A model generated the notes under the pieces. It was not told the origin of the DNA. It searched no databases and was given only the letters and a program-made list of their open reading frames with translations. 36,706 nt of DNA from an uncultured Porphyromonadaceae bacterium. GTDB lineage: Bacteria > Bacteroidota > Bacteroidia > Bacteroidales > Muribaculaceae. Positions 1-8,900 of the stretch are shown piece by piece (positions within the stretch are counted from its first letter, which is position 1; every line of letters begins with the position of its first letter). Location: the NCBI GenBank assembly GCA_905202215.1, contig CAJKRG010000027.1, positions 1 to 36,706 of the forward strand, written 5' to 3'. Made by a program: the position numbers and the translations under genes.

Positions 1-33
1 CCACCGCTATGCTCCTTCGTCTCAGATATAAAG

Positions 34-85
34 CCATCTCCGACTTTTTGGCCTGAAGTTTAACAGATATTATGAAACACCCTCT
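34..85 (-). repeat. Dispersed repeat, end copy A (inverted relative to copy D)
   Basis: Read on the minus strand, this starts with AGAGGGTGTTTCATAATATC at the stop codon of the DUF3800 gene and ends in a 22-base block at 34-55. That block is identical to 36682-36703 at the other end of the window. The distance from the AGAGG start to the 22-base block is 30 bases in both copies, and by hand alignment 44 of 52 positions match. The sequence beyond the block (1-33) has no counterpart in the window. It could be the end of an insertion sequence or an intergenic repeat family. The short open frame at 1-63 running off the edge is too short to call. Confidence 0.75.
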
Positions 86-852
86 CAATGCGGTATTACT
101 TTCTGTCCCAAGAGCACTCCGTTGTCTTGAAAAATATTGTGCTTTACGGCTTCGTATGATGGATTATTTCTTTCGGGGTGAAGCAGGTGAATGGTAACAG
201 GGTATGCAATCAAGTCTGCTATCTGCAATCCTATGATGTTGTCTTTCTTATTATTGAAACCAAAATCTCTAATTCTTGCCCTTAATCGGTCGGGTGCTAC
301 CCACTTTGTGCCACGATTGCGCAAACCGTTATAATAGTTAAGAAGTTTATTATCTTCTTTCTTGCCTCGGCGCTCTACGACAATGGAAATCTCAGATAGA
401 GCACCCTCTTTTATTTCATTATCAACGCAGAAGATGCTTCTCTCAATCAGATATGACAGTGACAAACCATAAACGTCATCTTCCTCGCCCCGAACACAGA
501 ATTTGCTAAGCAGTTCCTTAAGAATCGTGCAACTAACAATGACATAGGCATTATTTCGGCTCAATATTTTCTCGATGCCTTCAAAAAATCTCACTCTCAA
601 GGCTTCATCCGCAAGAACCGAGAATGGACCGCGCCATTTACGGATATCAACAGAATGGATAACAACATCCTTTGTGCCAAAAATCTCTATCTTCAATTCC
701 TCAAAAGCCTTATTCAGAGCATTGAGATTCTGCCGCGACACAAGAATACCGCACAAAGTGAACACAGGAAATCCGGGGTCGTACTTTGCCAAGTTATGGT
801 CTCCACATTCATCAATGAAGAGATAATATTTCGACTTCGTTGTCTTTTCCAT
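85..852 (-). CDS. DUF3800 domain protein
   Basis: A 255-residue protein of the DUF3800 family, whose members are predicted to have an RNase H-like fold; the biochemical role is not established. Visible family signatures are the N-terminal YLFIDECGD, the HSVDIRKW stretch and the C-terminal GLQIADLIAY, which place acidic residues where family members keep theirs. I chose the ATG at 852. A TTG at 876 would add eight residues (MLNNLKYA), but it lies inside a palindrome (AGGTTGTT-T-AACAACCT). The gene is clearly richer in A and T than the 948-3487 genes beside it, and matching AGAGG-type repeats lie on both sides in the same orientation. Together these suggest acquisition by transfer. Some DUF3800 genes occur in defence or mobile contexts; nothing here proves that role. 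Confidence 0.8.
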   Translation of the reverse strand: MEKTTKSKYYLFIDECGDHNLAKYDPGFPVFTLCGILVSRQNLNALNKAFEELKIEIFGTKDVVIHSVDIRKWRGPFSVLADEALRVRFFEGIEKILSRNNAYVIVSCTILKELLSKFCVRGEEDDVYGLSLSYLIERSIFCVDNEIKEGALSEISIVVERRGKKEDNKLLNYYNGLRNRGTKWVAPDRLRARIRDFGFNNKKDNIIGLQIADLIAYPVTIHLLHPERNNPSYEAVKHNIFQDNGVLLGQKVIPH

Positions 853-867
853 TGCATATTTAAGGTT

Positions 868-885
868 GTTTAACAACCTCTTAAT
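868..885 (-). repeat. Dispersed repeat relic E with palindrome
   Basis: On the minus strand, ATTAAGAGGTTGTT (872-885) is identical over 14 bases to 36648-36661 at the far end. The sequence continues as a 17-base palindrome of two 8-base arms around one base. It lies just upstream of the DUF3800 start, in the spacer between that gene and the histidine kinase. Confidence 0.55.
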
Positions 886-947
886 GCGACGTTACAAAAA
901 TCATCAAATAAGAATGATATCTCCGACATTTCATGTAAGGTGAAAAT

Positions 948-2174
948 TTAACGGAAGGTGATGGTGAAGCGGGTGAGGGCGTCGGCGGGTGAGGTCGCGA
1001 GGGAGTAGGTGCAGTCGTGACGGGAGAGGACTTCGCGGACGAAGGTGAGGCCTATGCCCTGTCCGCCGGGCTTGTCGGTGAAGAAGGGCGAGGTCATCTG
1101 CGCGGCTTTGTCGGGCGTTATACCGGGGCCGTCGTCGGTTACGGTTATTACGGGGCCGGCAACCGACACCGACACCCGACCTCCGCGGCCGGTACTCTCG
1201 CATGCATTCTTCACTATATTGACAAGGGCCTGCTCTATCTGGGCGGCATCGGCCATCACTGAAGCGCTTTCGCCGAGGTCGATGGCGAAGCCGACGCCGT
1301 GCTGGGTGCATATGCTTTCGAGGAAAGTGGCGCAGTCGCCTACGAGGCTCCGTGTGTCTGTGCGTCCGAGGCGCGGCTCGGGTGTTTTGACGAGATCGGC
1401 GAAACGACCGATGAAATCGCTAAGAGCGATAGCCCTGTGACGGCATGCCTCGAGGAGTCCGTCGGGGTCATCGGCATCGACGGCGCCGAGGGCCGTACTC
1501 ATGGCGGCCACGGTGTTGTTCACCTCATGGGCCATGAGCCGTATGAGCTTGACGTAGGCGGCCCGCTCGGCGGCCGCTACCATCGGGGCTACATTTTCTA
1601 TGAGATAAAATGTGCAGCGGACGCCATTGTCGATGAAATGGCGGCGTACAACCCGGAAAAGATGGCTGCCGTCGGCCCTGAAAGTGTCTTCGGCTCCGTC
1701 GGGTACCTCATCGAGCCGTTCCTGAAGAGGGGGGAAGACGTCGAAAACCGCCCGCGCCGCGGGATTGACCATGCGCTCTACTCCGCCGAAACCTCTGACC
1801 ACCACGCCAACCGGTGCTTCGGCGACGAGCAAGGTAAGAAAATGGCGCTGTTCCTCGAGCGAGAGACGCTGGGCGTGCATGCGGGCCATCATCTGGTTGA
1901 AAACCTCGACGAGCGAATCGACCTCGGGCTGCCCCAGTGGGCGCAGAGCCACATTCCAGTCCTGTCCTTTAAGCAGATCCATGCCGTTTGCCAGTGTCTC
2001 GACGGGAACGACCACCTTGCGGTAGAAAAAGACACATGCGGCGATATCGACGGCAAGCATTATCTCGGCGCCATAGAAAAGCCAGGGCCGGGAGCTGAAT
2101 GTGAGCCACATGAGCACACCGTAGACAGGAAGCTGCAAGAGAAGAAAGAGGAAAAAGAGAAGACGCAGATTCAC
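948..2174 (-). CDS. Sensor histidine kinase, NtrY-like
   Basis: A 408-residue membrane sensor kinase, the presumed partner of the activator encoded immediately upstream. Two hydrophobic segments (about residues 5-25 and 33-52) are separated by only a few residues, so there is almost no periplasmic sensor; a HAMP-like linker follows (about 53-105). A PAS-like region spans about 110-195. The kinase core has the H box LMAHEVNN with His216, the N box NIVKNACE (about 319-326), the G1 motif DDGPGI (347-352) and the G2 motif GGQGIGL (370-376), so it should be active. Its start overlaps the regulator stop by four bases (ATGA), implying translational coupling. The short input domain suggests it senses membrane or cytoplasmic state. 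The link to the neighbouring exporter is inferred from position. Confidence 0.9.
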   Translation of the reverse strand: MNLRLLFFLFLLLQLPVYGVLMWLTFSSRPWLFYGAEIMLAVDIAACVFFYRKVVVPVETLANGMDLLKGQDWNVALRPLGQPEVDSLVEVFNQMMARMHAQRLSLEEQRHFLTLLVAEAPVGVVVRGFGGVERMVNPAARAVFDVFPPLQERLDEVPDGAEDTFRADGSHLFRVVRRHFIDNGVRCTFYLIENVAPMVAAAERAAYVKLIRLMAHEVNNTVAAMSTALGAVDADDPDGLLEACRHRAIALSDFIGRFADLVKTPEPRLGRTDTRSLVGDCATFLESICTQHGVGFAIDLGESASVMADAAQIEQALVNIVKNACESTGRGGRVSVSVAGPVITVTDDGPGITPDKAAQMTSPFFTDKPGGQGIGLTFVREVLSRHDCTYSLATSPADALTRFTITFR

Positions 2175-3487
2175 GACAGACCGTATTTTTCCATTCGACG
2201 ATAGAGCGCGCCACGCGAAATGCCGAGCGCAGCGGCCGCCCGCGACACATTGCCGCCCGCTGCCCTGAGGGCTTCGGCGATCTTACGGCGTTCGAGTCCT
2301 TCGAGAGTGTCGGGAGCTGCCTGCGGCGCGGTATTGGATGCAGCGTCGCGCAAATCGGCGTCGCTTATTTCCCGATGGCCGCTCACAAGGATCGCCCGTT
2401 CGACCATGTTGCGCAGTTCGCGGATATTGCCCGGATACGGCAAGGAGGCAAGGTATGATACAGCCCCGTCGGTGAAAGAGGCTATCGGGGCGCCCGGATG
2501 CGTTGCGGCAAAGGAGCGGGCGAAGGCGCGGATGAGAGCGGGAATATCGGCGCGGCGCTCGCGCAGCGAGGGCATATGGAGAGTCACCAGATTGATTCTG
2601 TAGAACAGATCCTCCCGGAAGCGGCGGTCGGCGACCATGGCGCCTATGTCGGCTGTCGTGGCGCAGACAACACGGACATCGACACGACGCGAGCGGTTGC
2701 TGCCAAGAGGCTCGTAGCTCTGGTCCTGCAGCACACGCATGAGTTTCATCTGCGACACGGGTTCGAGAGCGTCGATCTCGTCGAAAAAGAGTGTGCCTCC
2801 GGCGGCAAGCTCGAAGCAGCCTTTACGGTCGGTGAGAGCGCCTGAAAACGCACCGCGGACATGGCCGAACATCTCACTTTCGAACATCGCCGGCGGCATA
2901 CCGCCGAGCCTGACCTTGACGAACGGACCGGAGGCGCGGCGGCTGTTGCGGTGTATGGTCTCGGCCAGAAGCGCTTTTCCCGTACCGCTCTCGCCCGTGA
3001 TAAGGACGGGGGCATCGGTAGGCGCCACGCGGGCCGCCGTAGACAGAAGCGCCTCGAGAGGCGCGCTCGAACCGACGATGGCCGCACGGTCGAAATGATC
3101 CTCCCGCGACGGCTGATGGAGGCTCAGAGCGGTTGCAATGCGCTCGAGCAACACGTCATTGTCCCATGGCTTGGTGATGAAGTCGAACGCTCCGGCACGC
3201 ATGCCTTCGACAGCAAGGTCGATACTGCCCCAGGCCGTCATCAGAATGACAGGCACTTCGGGACGGAATATCTTTACCTGACGGAGCAAGGTGATACCTT
3301 CGATTCCCGATGTTCCGCGGGTAAAATTCATATCCATCAGGATAAGCCCGGGCCGTGAGGAGCGGACACAGTCGACGGCCCCGTCCGGAGTCGGGACTGC
3401 AAGCACCTCATAGCCGGCCCTCGTAAGGAGCCCGCGCAGCGACGCAAGCAACATCGTATCGTCGTCTACAATCAGAATGGCAGCCAT
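2171..3487 (-). CDS. Sigma-54-dependent response regulator, NtrC/AtoC type
   Basis: A 438-residue enhancer-binding activator that would open sigma-54 promoters by ATP hydrolysis. The receiver domain (1-120) has the acidic pocket Asp8-Asp10, phosphoacceptor Asp52, Thr84 and Lys106. The AAA+ domain (about 135-365) has Walker A GESGTGK (165-171) and Walker B TLFFDEID (232-239). The sigma-54 contact loop reads GAFSGA (212-217) instead of the usual GAFTGA, a conservative change that keeps the hydroxyl. A Fis-type helix-turn-helix is at the C terminus (about 412-433, NVSRAAAALGISRGALYRRM). The receiver domain begins at residue 4, so the ATG at 3487 must be right. A -7 element ends five bases before that ATG, which suggests a leaderless transcript. 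Likely targets are its own neighbourhood, especially the exporter operon. Confidence 0.93.
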   Translation of the reverse strand: MAAILIVDDDTMLLASLRGLLTRAGYEVLAVPTPDGAVDCVRSSRPGLILMDMNFTRGTSGIEGITLLRQVKIFRPEVPVILMTAWGSIDLAVEGMRAGAFDFITKPWDNDVLLERIATALSLHQPSREDHFDRAAIVGSSAPLEALLSTAARVAPTDAPVLITGESGTGKALLAETIHRNSRRASGPFVKVRLGGMPPAMFESEMFGHVRGAFSGALTDRKGCFELAAGGTLFFDEIDALEPVSQMKLMRVLQDQSYEPLGSNRSRRVDVRVVCATTADIGAMVADRRFREDLFYRINLVTLHMPSLRERRADIPALIRAFARSFAATHPGAPIASFTDGAVSYLASLPYPGNIRELRNMVERAILVSGHREISDADLRDAASNTAPQAAPDTLEGLERRKIAEALRAAGGNVSRAAAALGISRGALYRRMEKYGLS

Positions 3488-3491
3488 AGTG

Positions 3492-3499
3492 CAAAGATA
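3492..3499 (-). promoter_or_regulatory. Putative -7 element for the regulator-kinase operon
   Basis: On the minus strand this reads TATCTTTG, an exact match to the Bacteroidota -7 consensus TAnnTTTG. No good TTTG was found at the -33 distance. The expected start point, four or five bases downstream, coincides with the A of the regulator ATG. Confidence 0.5.
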
Positions 3500-3526
3500 G
3501 TGAAAAAATTCTGTTAAATCACTCTA

Positions 3527-3594
3527 TAATAACATATGTGAACCCACCGGCCGGCGAATTCACATATGTCACATTTAAAGTATCACATTTAAAG
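3527..3594. repeat. Inverted repeat plus 12-base direct repeats between scaffold-like gene and regulator
   Basis: Perfect 11-base arms ACATATGTGAA (3532-3542) and TTCACATATGT (3559-3569) enclose a GC-rich 16-base loop. Next to them are two copies of TCACATTTAAAG (3569-3580 and 3583-3594; period 14), the second overlapping the stop codon of the 3589-5913 gene. The 16 bases at 3527-3542 recur exactly at 36662-36677 in end repeat D. It could act as a transcription end signal or an operator; there is no clear U-run for a classical terminator. Confidence 0.6.
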
Positions 3595-5913
3595 CCTGAC
3601 TTTAGAGCCGTTGACTATATATATTCCGCGTGGGAGGCGATGCAGGTCGGAGACCGAGGCATTGCGGAGGAGGAGTATTCCCTGCAGCGAATGGACGGTG
3701 AATGTACGGCCGATATCTGTTGTCACGCTCCCGATACCTGAGACGGCCCCTATCGTACAGGCCGCCGCCAGCATCGAGCCGTCGGTAGTGCGGGCCGTTA
3801 TGACAGCTTTGCCCTCGGCAAGAACACTTACGAGTCCCGAGGCATCAACAATAGCCACATTCTCATCCGACGAGATCCATTCGAGCTTCTGTCCCGCAGC
3901 TTCCGCGGGCAAAATCTCCGCGTTCAACTGCACCTGCTGCCCCGGCTCCGCCTCTACCGCGCCGGGATTGAGCACCAGCGACTCCGCCAGAGGCGGCACA
4001 GCTACAATCTTCACCTCCGAGTCGGGGGTCGTGTAGTTATGTCCGTCGGCCGAGCTAAGAATAATATTCTCGATACCAACGCTTCCTCCGTCAATGTCTG
4101 TTCCTTCGAAAGCAAGGGTGAACACAGAGCCTCCGTTGCCCTCGAATGGTCTGTTGTTTATCGAGAACATCACTATCCGGTAGCGGTCGTGCCCCACCCG
4201 GGCAAGCGTGGCCGAATGGCCGGAAGCGCGTGGTGCCAGACTGAGTTTCGACTCGTCGGTAGTGAGGCCTCCGGAACAGACCAGATCAAGCTGAAGCGCC
4301 ACAATTTCGGCCTCATTCTCCAGGGCGGCATCGAGCATGAATATGCCGTCGCTACGGTATCCTCTGAAAACAAGCTCGTTGGGACTATAAACCGTGCCCC
4401 GGACTATCATGTCGAAACAGCGACGGTCGGGATCATTGCTGTAAATCTTCAGCAGCGAGGCGAAATCGCCCACCGAAGTATCGGCAATCGCCATAGGCAG
4501 TTCTCCCGACTGCCAGGGTTCTATAGTCAGAGGCAGCGATGCCGTGCAGCGGAGGCGTCCGTCGTCCGACACCAGCCGGTCGATAATCAGGGGAGCGTCG
4601 CCGTAGTTGTTCACCGGAATGCCGAATGAAAGGTCGCCGCTATCGGCAATATTGCCCGCCATGGTTTCCCGGTCACAGCCCAGAGAGGGCGTGGCCACAT
4701 TGAGAAATCCGCCCTGGCTTTCGGATGCCAGATTTTCGCCGCCGGCATTTGCCAGAATCACATTGCCGGCTATAAGCTGGCAGGAGGCCTTGGTGCCAAG
4801 TCGCAGACGGAAACTCACTATCGGGCCTTCCGAACCGAGGATAGGGCTGTTGTCGGCACTGAAGCCGACAATTCGCAGAACTTGCGTAGGATAGAAGCCC
4901 CAGAAAGGATTGCCCCAGTCATCAAAATCGCCGGAACCGCTTTCTTTGACCACATTTGCATCGAAGGTAAGCGAAGAAGCCCGCGACGACTTTTGCAGAC
5001 TGCCTTCCACAAATTCTATGCCCTCCGGAAGTTCGAACGAGAAGTCGGCACCCACGATGGGGTCCATATTGTTCATCATCACTTCCACGGTTACCTCCTG
5101 GTCGATTACGCCGCTTATATCGCCGCATACCAGTTCGTTGACCGAATAGGCCTCGGCTTCTATGCGCAGCAGGCGGGTGGGTTCGAAGGCATCGTTGGTT
5201 TCGATCCGCAGCATTTCGTTGATTCTGCCGCGGTTTTGCGGAGTGTACGACAGCATGAGGGTGCCTTCCCCGCCGGGAGCCACGCTGCCGCCCGGGATAT
5301 ACACACTGAGACCGTCGACAGAAGTGCTGAAATCCTTGAGCACAAGCGGCGCCGTGCCTGTGTTGGCTATCGTGACGCCTGTCTCGAATGTCGAGCGAAT
5401 GGGCACGCGGTAGAAATTGAGCACATTCTCCGACAGCATCATGCGGGCGCCGCGGACAGTGAGCTCAGCTGCTGACGTCCCGACCGGCAGCGGCTGCCCG
5501 TCGGCACTGCTGAGAGTGGCCTGCGGCGTGAGAGTGTAGGTGCCCGGAGAGCATGAAAGCTCCACCCCGAAGCGCACGATCTCGCCGTCGCCGGCAGCAA
5601 TGGGACGCAACGAAGTGTTGTACACCACAAGCACGTATTCGCCGGCGTCGTTGACATCGGCAGTCACGCTGTGATCGGGCAGTCGCAGAGGGTTTGCCGT
5701 GAGGCTGCCCGGCACAACAGTGCAGCCCGCGGGCAGCGGCAGCCGTATCTCGGCGGCCACTACACCGGCATCATCGGTGCGTAGGCCCACCGACAGCTCC
5801 ACGTGCTCGCCTGCTTCGGCAGTGATGCCCGACACTGTCACTACATTGGCGGCACGGGCGGTCAGAAAGACCGTCCATACTGCCATGAGCGTTGTTAGTA
5901 TTCTGCGCAACAT
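3589..5913 (-). CDS. Secreted multi-domain protein with three cohesin-like modules
   Basis: A 774-residue exported protein with a signal peptide (1-21). By pattern I see three cohesin-like beta-sandwich modules at about 24-153, 257-405 and 511-637. They alternate with two ASPM/SPD-2/Hydin-like modules (about 158-256 and 408-508; motifs IANTGTAPLVL and VNNYGDAPLII). A Big2-type immunoglobulin domain follows (about 642-722: ISSDENVAIVDASGLVSVLAEG), then a short tail ending in PRGIYIVNGSKVRL. That tail resembles the abbreviated sorting tail common in Muribaculaceae and Prevotella secreted proteins. There is no enzyme domain. Its start codon lies one base after the stop codon of the dockerin protease gene, so the two are almost certainly co-transcribed. 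I infer a scaffold or adhesin role; cohesin assignment by eye is tentative because these domains diverge strongly. Confidence 0.65.
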   Translation of the reverse strand: MLRRILTTLMAVWTVFLTARAANVVTVSGITAEAGEHVELSVGLRTDDAGVVAAEIRLPLPAGCTVVPGSLTANPLRLPDHSVTADVNDAGEYVLVVYNTSLRPIAAGDGEIVRFGVELSCSPGTYTLTPQATLSSADGQPLPVGTSAAELTVRGARMMLSENVLNFYRVPIRSTFETGVTIANTGTAPLVLKDFSTSVDGLSVYIPGGSVAPGGEGTLMLSYTPQNRGRINEMLRIETNDAFEPTRLLRIEAEAYSVNELVCGDISGVIDQEVTVEVMMNNMDPIVGADFSFELPEGIEFVEGSLQKSSRASSLTFDANVVKESGSGDFDDWGNPFWGFYPTQVLRIVGFSADNSPILGSEGPIVSFRLRLGTKASCQLIAGNVILANAGGENLASESQGGFLNVATPSLGCDRETMAGNIADSGDLSFGIPVNNYGDAPLIIDRLVSDDGRLRCTASLPLTIEPWQSGELPMAIADTSVGDFASLLKIYSNDPDRRCFDMIVRGTVYSPNELVFRGYRSDGIFMLDAALENEAEIVALQLDLVCSGGLTTDESKLSLAPRASGHSATLARVGHDRYRIVMFSINNRPFEGNGGSVFTLAFEGTDIDGGSVGIENIILSSADGHNYTTPDSEVKIVAVPPLAESLVLNPGAVEAEPGQQVQLNAEILPAEAAGQKLEWISSDENVAIVDASGLVSVLAEGKAVITARTTDGSMLAAACTIGAVSGIGSVTTDIGRTFTVHSLQGILLLRNASVSDLHRLPRGIYIVNGSKVRL

Positions 5914-5914
5914 T

Positions 5915-8900
5915 TTATCTGTCGGTTTTTACTACTTTGCACGACTGGATGCTGGTTCCGTCGACAGTGAGTGTGAGGAGATAGAAACCGGTCGGAACGG
6001 CAGTGGTGTCGAGCGTTACTTTGTGCTGGCCATATCCGAGGGTGGTGTCATATCCGAGTACCCTCACTCCGACGAGGCTCGAAAGCGAAAGCTGCACGCT
6101 GTGGTTGCCTTCGGTGCCTATGGTCACAGGTACTTCGAGAACATCGTCGAAGGGATTGGGCGAGGGCACGAGCATCTGTTGCATCACGATTTCGGAAATA
6201 CCGCTCAGGTCGCCGCGTATGGCCGCTACCTGCGAGGCATCGGGACTTACCAGCATTATATCTTCCACCGTATTGGAGCCTATCGACAGCAGGGCGGTGC
6301 GTCCGGCGGCGATAGTGTGTCCGCTGAGCGAGAAGGAGAGGAAGCGGTACTCGCTGTCGTTCATCCAGCGGCCTGTGGTCTCCATGCCTTTGAGGCCGGC
6401 GAGCACTTTTATTTCACCGGTGCTGCGGTCGCCGCTCAGTGTCAGTTGCAGACCGGCCAGTTCGACGGGAGTGTCGATGTAGAGAATGCCGTTTTCGACA
6501 GTGTAGACAGCCACACTGCTGAGCGACGCTTCGGCCGGAGCTTTGTCGGGAGTCATGATTATGTTGACGGTGCCGACCACGTCGAGAATGTTGATCTGGC
6601 TGTCGGAGTTGACATCGGCGGCGTCGAAGATAAATGGCCTGGGCTCGCGGCCAACCATGTAGTTTACGTCGGTCACAACGTCGGCCACGTCGACCGCTCC
6701 CGAACCGTCGGAGTCGCCCTTGCCGGCTGCGCGGGGGGTTGCCGACACCACACGCGAGGGTGAGTTTTCGGTGAGCGACGTGCGCAGAACCTTATAGAAG
6801 TAGCAGTAGGTGTTGCCCGGCTCGATGTCGTAGTCGGTGAATTCTTCTTTTTCGATTAGCTGCGCGTTGATGCGGACGGTGTCGGCGGGCTGACCCTCGT
6901 CGTTGAGCACGTCGGGACGGTAGCGGTAGAGATTGTAGCCGAGCATGTCATCGATATTATCGGCGGGGCTTTCCCAGGTCAGCTTCACGCGTCCGACACC
7001 GGCCTCGGCCATGAAGCCGGCGCTCATCGAGCCGGCACTCTGCACGTTGGCATGGAAGCGGAAATCCTCGACAGGTATGGGGAAGAACTCCTCGTCTTCG
7101 GCATCGCCCACGTAGATGCGGTTGAGGCCGTCGTAGGTATCGCGGCCCCTGATAGTGAGATATGCCGTGTAGACATCGAGCTCATCGCCGTCGATCACCT
7201 CGGTGCGCCATGAGGCATCCTCGCTGATGGGAATCTGTGTGTAGGGCGGACGGACACCCATGGCCACCATAGGCGTCTTGTCGCGGTTCATGCGCTTGCT
7301 GAAGAATACCTCGACCTTGTGACGACCCACGCCTAAGTCGGGAAGGATGTCGAAATCGTCGCAGGCGTTGATTCCGTCGATTTCTACCTTCCACACCACG
7401 CCCGGAGCAGCGGGATTTGGCCGGGTGAGTATGTTCGAGAGGTCGAGTTCGGCGAATGAGCGGGGCGACCATGTCCAGCCGGTGTTCTTGGGATTGCGGA
7501 TATCCCATATCCAGTTGCGGAGGATATCGCGGTTGGTGGAGCCGTAGTAGTTCGGCTCGTCGGTGGTTTTGTATACAGCCTTTTCGCTATATTCACTTAT
7601 GGAAATATAATTTCTTTCACTATAGTCTTCGTATATGTTGCCGAAAGTATTGCAGTTCCTGATTTTGTCTATACCAGGCAACTGATTGATATGATACGCT
7701 CTAAGAGCATCAGCGTAATTTCTAACAATAGATGTGGCATCGGTTTTTGCAGCCACTAATCCCGGAGTGCAGTTATAAATGGCCGATTCATTAATATAGA
7801 TATGTTTAGGATACCAACTGCCAATACCCAAATAATTGAACAGCGTTTTTCTGAACGAAGGATATTTACAACCAGTTCCCGGATAAGAGAACGAACATGA
7901 AAAATTGTCGAATTCCACATACTCCAATTCAGAGTTCGGACCGAAATTAAATTGTACATCGCTTTGAGCGGTTTGGTCAATACTACCAAATGCTGTGAAT
8001 AATATTCTTTTATCCGGTGTTCCTTTGGCTATAACCTTTCCGGCATTCGGGTGGTTCCGATAATAGTAACCATTTAGAGAATCATAGAATTCCTCCCCTT
8101 CCTGCTCTCCGAGTTCCACCGATATGCCGGTTCCGGGCCTGAAGTGTAGTTTGGTACCGGGCATCAGGGTGAGTGTAACGCCCTCGCAGACACCGATGTT
8201 TGTGGTGACGATGTAATATTTGTCGGGGTAGAGGGTGGTGTTCTGCCATATAAGACCGGAAAGCTCGATGCCGTTCTCCACCACGAGAGGTATCAGCGCC
8301 TCGACCGTGTTGGTGGAGTTGTCGCAGCTTATTGTGAGGCGGAGAGTTATATGGCGTCCGTCGGCGCAGTTGTCGTTTATCTTTATCCTCAGCGGATTTT
8401 TGCTCTCGTTGTGTGCATATCCGCTGATTTCGGAGCCGAAGTCGGCCTCACCGTCGATAATATCGATTATGCTCCTGTCCTCGTTCTCGCCGTACAGCTC
8501 CACGGTGGCTCTGACGTTGCGTGCCTGCCCCCAGAAGTTGCGCACGGTAGGATATATCTCGAGGATCTCTCCGGCATCGGGCCTGAAATCGCCGTCGCCA
8601 CCGGCGGTGTCGTCGATGCGGCAGCCAACATAGCCGAGAGTCGGCACCCGGTCGGAATCCCTGAGACCGTATATTGCATTTACATCGAGGACACCGTCGA
8701 GGCCGCCCTGCAGAGTATGGATCATGTCGCCAAAGAGAATTTCTTTGGTAGGTATGTCCTTGCACTGGTATAGCCTCGACAGCGCGCCTGCCACGAGCGG
8801 ACATGCCATCGATGTGCCGTTGAGGCTGCGGTATCCTCCGCCGGGATATGTGCTGATAATGTTTGTGCCGGGAGCCTTGATCTCGTACTCGTAGAGCATT

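Noticed and set aside
1..63. Open frame running in from the left edge and ending at a TAA
   Set aside because: Only 20 codons are visible, and the part at 34-55 is the repeat that also occurs at the right end; it cannot be called as a gene.
1299..2204. Plus-strand open frame (301 codons) opposite the histidine kinase
   Set aside because: Antisense shadow; kinase motifs on the minus strand are complete.
3532..3569. Invertible promoter of the Bacteroides type bounded by inverted repeats
   Set aside because: Only 16 bases lie between the arms, far too short for a promoter segment, and no recombinase gene is nearby.
5699..6763. Plus-strand open frame (354 codons) across the junction of the scaffold-like and protease genes
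   Set aside because: It covers the ends of two real genes on the other strand and has low-complexity His/Gly/Val-rich content without recognisable domains.
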